In this document: piece after piece, positions 5,799 to 8,211 of the stretch | Numbering within the stretch: the first letter of the stretch is position 1 | Layout: each line of letters begins with the position of its first letter | Source: AV69 sp036498205 | GTDB taxonomy: Bacteria; Verrucomicrobiota; Verrucomicrobiia; Chthoniobacterales; UBA10450 | NCBI GenBank assembly: GCA_036498205.1 | Contig: DASXIC010000014.1 | Coordinates: 1 to 8,211, forward strand | Length of the DNA: 8,211 nucleotides | Direction of reading: 5' to 3' | Notes under the pieces: generated by a model | What the model saw: only the letters and a program-made list of their open reading frames with translations | What the model was told of the DNA's origin: nothing | The model's database searches: none | Program-made: the position numbers and the translations under genes

Positions 5799-6104
5799 TC
5801 AATATTTCTTCTCCTGCTGCTCTTTGCTTTCGCTGTGTTTACTTAATACCTTTCCCTCGGCGTTCATTTTAATCCCAACCTGTTTGCCGTTCTTCTTCTC
5901 GACCACGGCTTCATAACTATCGCCTTCTTTCTCCCAGCGGACGATTTTTCCGCTTTTGGCTTCGTTTTCAGCCGATTTCTGTACCGCTGCCGGTACGTCG
6001 GACGCTTTTATTTCCTGCTCTTTTTCCTCATTCGCCTGTGCCCCGATACCAATTGAAAGACCAGCGGCGACCAGCCCGGCTATTATCAGATTTCGTGTTT
6101 TCAT
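5799..6104 (-). CDS. Periplasmic PepSY-like domain protein
   Basis: A 101-residue exported protein. A clear Sec signal peptide (MKTRNLIIAGLVAAGLSIGI) ends in AQA, with cleavage likely after Ala24. The mature part is a single PepSY-like (PF11396-type) domain: IKASDVPAAVQKSAENEAK, then KIVRWEKEGDSYEAVVEKKNG and KQVGIKMNAEGKVLSKH. This is the helix followed by paired strands typical of the family. The tail is Glu/Lys-rich (SESKEQQEKKY). Family members are small periplasmic proteins with structural similarity to beta-lactamase inhibitor folds; the ligand is usually unknown. The frame runs 21 codons further upstream (to 6167), but that extension would bury the signal peptide, so the ATG at 6102-6104 is right. 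The ribosome-binding site is not obvious. It is divergent from the 94-residue secreted protein across a 252-bp gap and convergent with the 68-residue gene. Confidence 0.85.
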   Translation of the reverse strand: MKTRNLIIAGLVAAGLSIGIGAQANEEKEQEIKASDVPAAVQKSAENEAKSGKIVRWEKEGDSYEAVVEKKNGKQVGIKMNAEGKVLSKHSESKEQQEKKY

Positions 6105-6356
6105 CGAGGTAAGCCTATGACTGGAAAAGGCAAAGCACAAATCTGAGCCCAGGAAAGGAGCGCCCACTTTCTTTTTTTTGAAGAAACGGAAAGATTTGAA
6201 TGTTTCGCGGGCAGCTCCTGTCTAATTTCCATAGCGTCCGTAGAGGGGGACCGGCAGATTCTACCGCGCCGTCGCCACATTTCAGTATTTGGGCCGTCGC
6301 GTGGGCTGAGTCGCTGGTCGCGGAGGCAGAAACAACTCCAACAAAGAAAGAGAGCT
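6105..6356. other. Divergent intergenic region
   Basis: This 252-bp stretch separates the starts of two genes for exported proteins and must hold promoters for both, but I find no convincing -35/-10 pair on either strand. It contains GAAAG/CTTTC (6153-6157 and 6167-6171, 9-nt loop) running into eight T residues (6172-6179). Read on the + strand this resembles a weak terminator, but the 5-bp stem is poor and no + strand gene ends here. The remainder is unstructured to the eye. Confidence 0.4.
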
Positions 6357-6641
6357 ATGAGGATCAAATCAGGAATTATTGGACTCGCTTGCTTGTCGCT
6401 GGCGGGCTATACGTTTGCACAGGGCCATGGAGCTCGAACGGGGTCGGTACCAGACGGCATGTCCGGCACGACTAACATGAGCTCGCAAGGACAAGTGAGT
6501 TCGCAGTTCGGTCGGACCACAGCGCAGAGTTATCTAAATGCTTCTGCTTCACCCAAACCGACGCCGCGCGGGCATCATTACGGTTGGCAAAAAGGGAAGC
6601 ATAACCCGCATCACTCACCCACCCCGATGCCTACTCCATAG
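6357..6641 (+). CDS. Small secreted His/Pro/Thr-rich protein
   Basis: A 94-residue exported protein of unknown function. MRIKSGIIGLACLSLAGYTFAQ is a Sec signal peptide with cleavage probably after TFA (Ala21); Cys12 lies in the core, but the preceding residues do not make a good lipobox. The mature chain is low in complexity: a Gly/Ser/Thr/Gln/Met-rich half (about 22-64), then a tail of about 27 residues with PKPTPRGHHYGWQKGKHN, an HH pair and a closing SPTPMPTP. The five His residues and the His-His pairs could bind a metal, and the Pro-Thr end resembles a wall- or matrix-interacting linker; both are guesses. The signal peptide supports this frame over the overlapping one (6200-6475), which reads as a shadow. 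The AAAGAGAG stretch before the ATG is a weak ribosome-binding site. A stable hairpin lies 23 bp after the stop. Confidence 0.7.
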   Translation: MRIKSGIIGLACLSLAGYTFAQGHGARTGSVPDGMSGTTNMSSQGQVSSQFGRTTAQSYLNASASPKPTPRGHHYGWQKGKHNPHHSPTPMPTP

Positions 6642-6664
6642 TCGGCGGTTGGATAACAGCCTTG

Positions 6665-6693
6665 GCGGCAGCGAGCAGGTAGTTCGCTGCCGC
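6665..6693. terminator. Stable 10-bp hairpin downstream of the secreted-protein gene
   Basis: GCGGCAGCGA (6665-6674) and TCGCTGCCGC (6684-6693) pair perfectly around a 9-nt loop (GCAGGTAGT). It starts 24 bp after the stop at 6641 and lies about 140 bp before the next start at 6831. No T-run follows (TGACACCACC), so it may be a factor-dependent terminator, an mRNA 3'-end stabiliser or a structured leader element rather than a classic intrinsic terminator. The remaining sequence to 6830 shows no ORF or clear promoter. Confidence 0.5.
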
Positions 6694-6830
6694 TGACACC
6701 ACCATTGTAGTGGCCTCGATGGAGGCACCCCTATCGGGTTGGTCGAGATCTTTGGACTTCTTCCCCTTGGTTTCGATTTTAGAATTGCTTCTTCGACGCC
6801 CACCCGGTAGGAAAATGGCTTCCCCGGAAC

Positions 6831-8211
6831 ATGAAGGCCAGCGCTGCAATCGCCGGTGCACTCGTAACCGCGTTAATTGGTTCCGCTCAAGCGGCGACTC
6901 TGACCGTCACCAATACAAACGACAATCTCGTTGGATCGCTGCGGCAGGCGATTTCGGATGCTGCCTCAAGCGATACGATCGTTTTTAACATTCCGACGTC
7001 GGACGCGGGTTACAACCCTACAACTCACGTATTCACCATCTCAATTACCGGCGGCGAACTACTAATCGCTAGAGATCTGACGGTCGACGGCGGCGCGAAC
7101 AAAATCACTGTGGAACGCACCGTGGTAGCCAATATGCGCATCTTCGATGTCACTGCTGGCGTGGTGACCTTAGCTAATCTCACCATCGCGAATGGCAATC
7201 CGAGTAGCACGTCGCTCTCTGGGAAAGGCGCTGGTATCTACAATGCCGGTACGCTTTCGCTGACAGGATGCACCCTAACGGGAAACCTTGCGATGGGAGG
7301 AGGCGGAGCGATATACAATGCACCGGGCGCCGTCGTTGCAATCAATAACTGCACACTTCAGAACAACAGTGCCGGGAATTACGGCCGGGCGATTCGAAAC
7401 GACGGTACTTTGACACTGACGAATTCAACTGTTTCCGGAAACAGCGGGGGAGTAAACGGGGGCTCCGTTGAAAACACCGGAACGGCGCACGTCCGCAACA
7501 CCGTCATTGCCGCCAACGGCGATCCGGATATTTTCGGTCCATTCGTCTCCGACGGATTTAACTTCATCGGTATTCAAGATGCCCACGGCAGCGGCTTTGG
7601 TAACCCAGGATCACACGACCAAGTTGGGACAGACGCGAGCCCAGCTAATCCCCAATTAAGCCGTTTATTAGACAACGGTGGGCCCACCAAAACCATGGCA
7701 CCATTAGCTGTGAGCCCATTAATCGATCAGGGCGACAGCGGGGGCGTTACAAGCGATCAGCGCGGATTTAGACGACCGGTGGATCAGCCGGGAATTAACA
7801 ATGCCGGGAACGGCAGCGACATCGGAGCTTTCGAACTTGGTATTGTCCAGTCCGGGCCCACGTTCACCGTCACAACTACCGATGAGCATAGCGATGGAGT
7901 TTGCGAGGAACAGGACTGCACGCTCTGGGATGCAGCCAATGCTTCGAATGCGAACACCGCTAACAACAGCGTTATCACGTTTGCACCGGGAGTGATCGGG
8001 ACAATCGACGTTACCATTCAACCAGCCGGGATCATCCTTATTCGACCGGTGAATATTGTCGGACCGGGGGCTCGATTGTTGACCCTCAGCGCTGCCAATG
8101 CTGGTCGTATTTTTTTCCTGCAAACCGCGGGTGTGGGCATCTCCGGGTTAACCATTGCTAACGGCAATATAGCCTCGCACGGGGGCGGCATTTTTATGGA
8201 TACCGGCACAA
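6831..8211 (+). CDS. Secreted beta-helix protein with choice-of-anchor Q and CSLREA-like units (3' end outside window)
   Basis: One frame is open from ATG 6831 to the last base: 460 codons without a stop, so the C-terminus lies beyond the window. A Sec signal peptide (MKASAAIAGALVTALIGSAQA) is followed by ATLTVTNTNDNLVGSLRQAI, the usual opening of right-handed parallel beta-helix surface proteins. Turns such as LTIANGNP, GAGIYNAGTLSL, GGGAIYNAPGAV and GTLTLTNSTVSGNSGG (about 110-215) form the helix rungs. Residues about 273-335 match a choice-of-anchor Q domain: NPQLSRLLDNGGPTKTMAPL, SPLIDQGD, DQRGFRRPVDQ and SDIGAFELG. A second unit begins at about 345 with FTVTTTDEHSDGVCEEQDC and CTLWDAANASN, a diverged CSLREA motif, and repeats LTIANGN and GGGIFMDTG. 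Such proteins are exported and thought to be surface-associated adhesins or glycan-binding proteins. ATG 6831 is well supported by the signal peptide; the Shine-Dalgarno is weak (GGA five bases before). Confidence 0.9.
   Translation, partial: MKASAAIAGALVTALIGSAQAATLTVTNTNDNLVGSLRQAISDAASSDTIVFNIPTSDAGYNPTTHVFTISITGGELLIARDLTVDGGANKITVERTVVANMRIFDVTAGVVTLANLTIANGNPSSTSLSGKGAGIYNAGTLSLTGCTLTGNLAMGGGGAIYNAPGAVVAINNCTLQNNSAGNYGRAIRNDGTLTLTNSTVSGNSGGVNGGSVENTGTAHVRNTVIAANGDPDIFGPFVSDGFNFIGIQDAHGSGFGNPGSHDQVGTDASPANPQLSRLLDNGGPTKTMAPLAVSPLIDQGDSGGVTSDQRGFRRPVDQPGINNAGNGSDIGAFELGIVQSGPTFTVTTTDEHSDGVCEEQDCTLWDAANASNANTANNSVITFAPGVIGTIDVTIQPAGIILIRPVNIVGPGARLLTLSAANAGRIFFLQTAGVGISGLTIANGNIASHGGGIFMDTGT

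Noticed and set aside
6153..6179. GAAAG/CTTTC stem followed by eight T residues as an intrinsic terminator
   Set aside because: The stem is only 5 bp with a 9-nt loop, and no + strand gene ends upstream of it; more likely a T-run in the divergent promoter region.

Overview
The window looks like a chromosomal stretch from a Gram-negative, didermal bacterium of moderate GC (low-to-mid 50s % by eye). The mix of a periplasmic PepSY-like protein, a lipoprotein, a large secreted beta-helix protein with a choice-of-anchor Q domain, weak Shine-Dalgarno signals and frequent GTG/TTG-type starts would fit a soil Verrucomicrobiota (Chthoniobacterales-like) genome. That taxonomic guess is inference; no rRNA or marker gene is present.

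Layout. Positions 1-174 hold the 3' end of an unrecognised + strand gene. Positions 279-2044 hold a + strand pair: a two-domain glyoxalase/ring-cleaving dioxygenase of the MhqO type and, 17 bp later, a class I SAM methyltransferase starting at GTG. Facing it is a long minus-strand series, read leftward from 5153: a small lipoprotein (4788-5153), a protein of unknown function with a winged-helix-like N-terminus (4178-4711), a Sir2-family NAD-dependent deacylase (3251-4099) and a multi-pass acyltransferase-3 family membrane protein (2069-3211). A perfect 19-bp palindrome sits in the 39-bp gap between the sir2 stop and the acyltransferase start and overlaps a plausible promoter. From 5154 to 5416 there is a non-coding or micro-ORF stretch with structured elements. 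It leads to a 68-residue basic protein (5417-5623). A hairpin cluster separates that gene from the convergent PepSY-like periplasmic protein (5799-6104, minus). A 252-bp divergent region separates that from a 94-residue secreted His/Pro-rich protein (6357-6641). The right end, 6831-8211, is one long ORF with no stop before the window edge: a secreted right-handed beta-helix protein containing one full repeat unit with a choice-of-anchor Q domain and the start of a second, CSLREA-like unit.

How the genes may work together: the dioxygenase/methyltransferase pair looks like small-molecule detoxification or modification; the Sir2 enzyme is cytoplasmic protein deacylation; the acyltransferase probably decorates a surface glycan; and the right-hand half is devoted to small exported proteins and a large exported one. 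I see no phage, transposon, CRISPR, tRNA or rRNA, and no convincing new multi-gene system. The most notable items are the palindrome/promoter between sir2 and the acyltransferase, the in-frame micro-ORF plus hairpin in front of the 68-residue protein, and the edge-truncated beta-helix gene.
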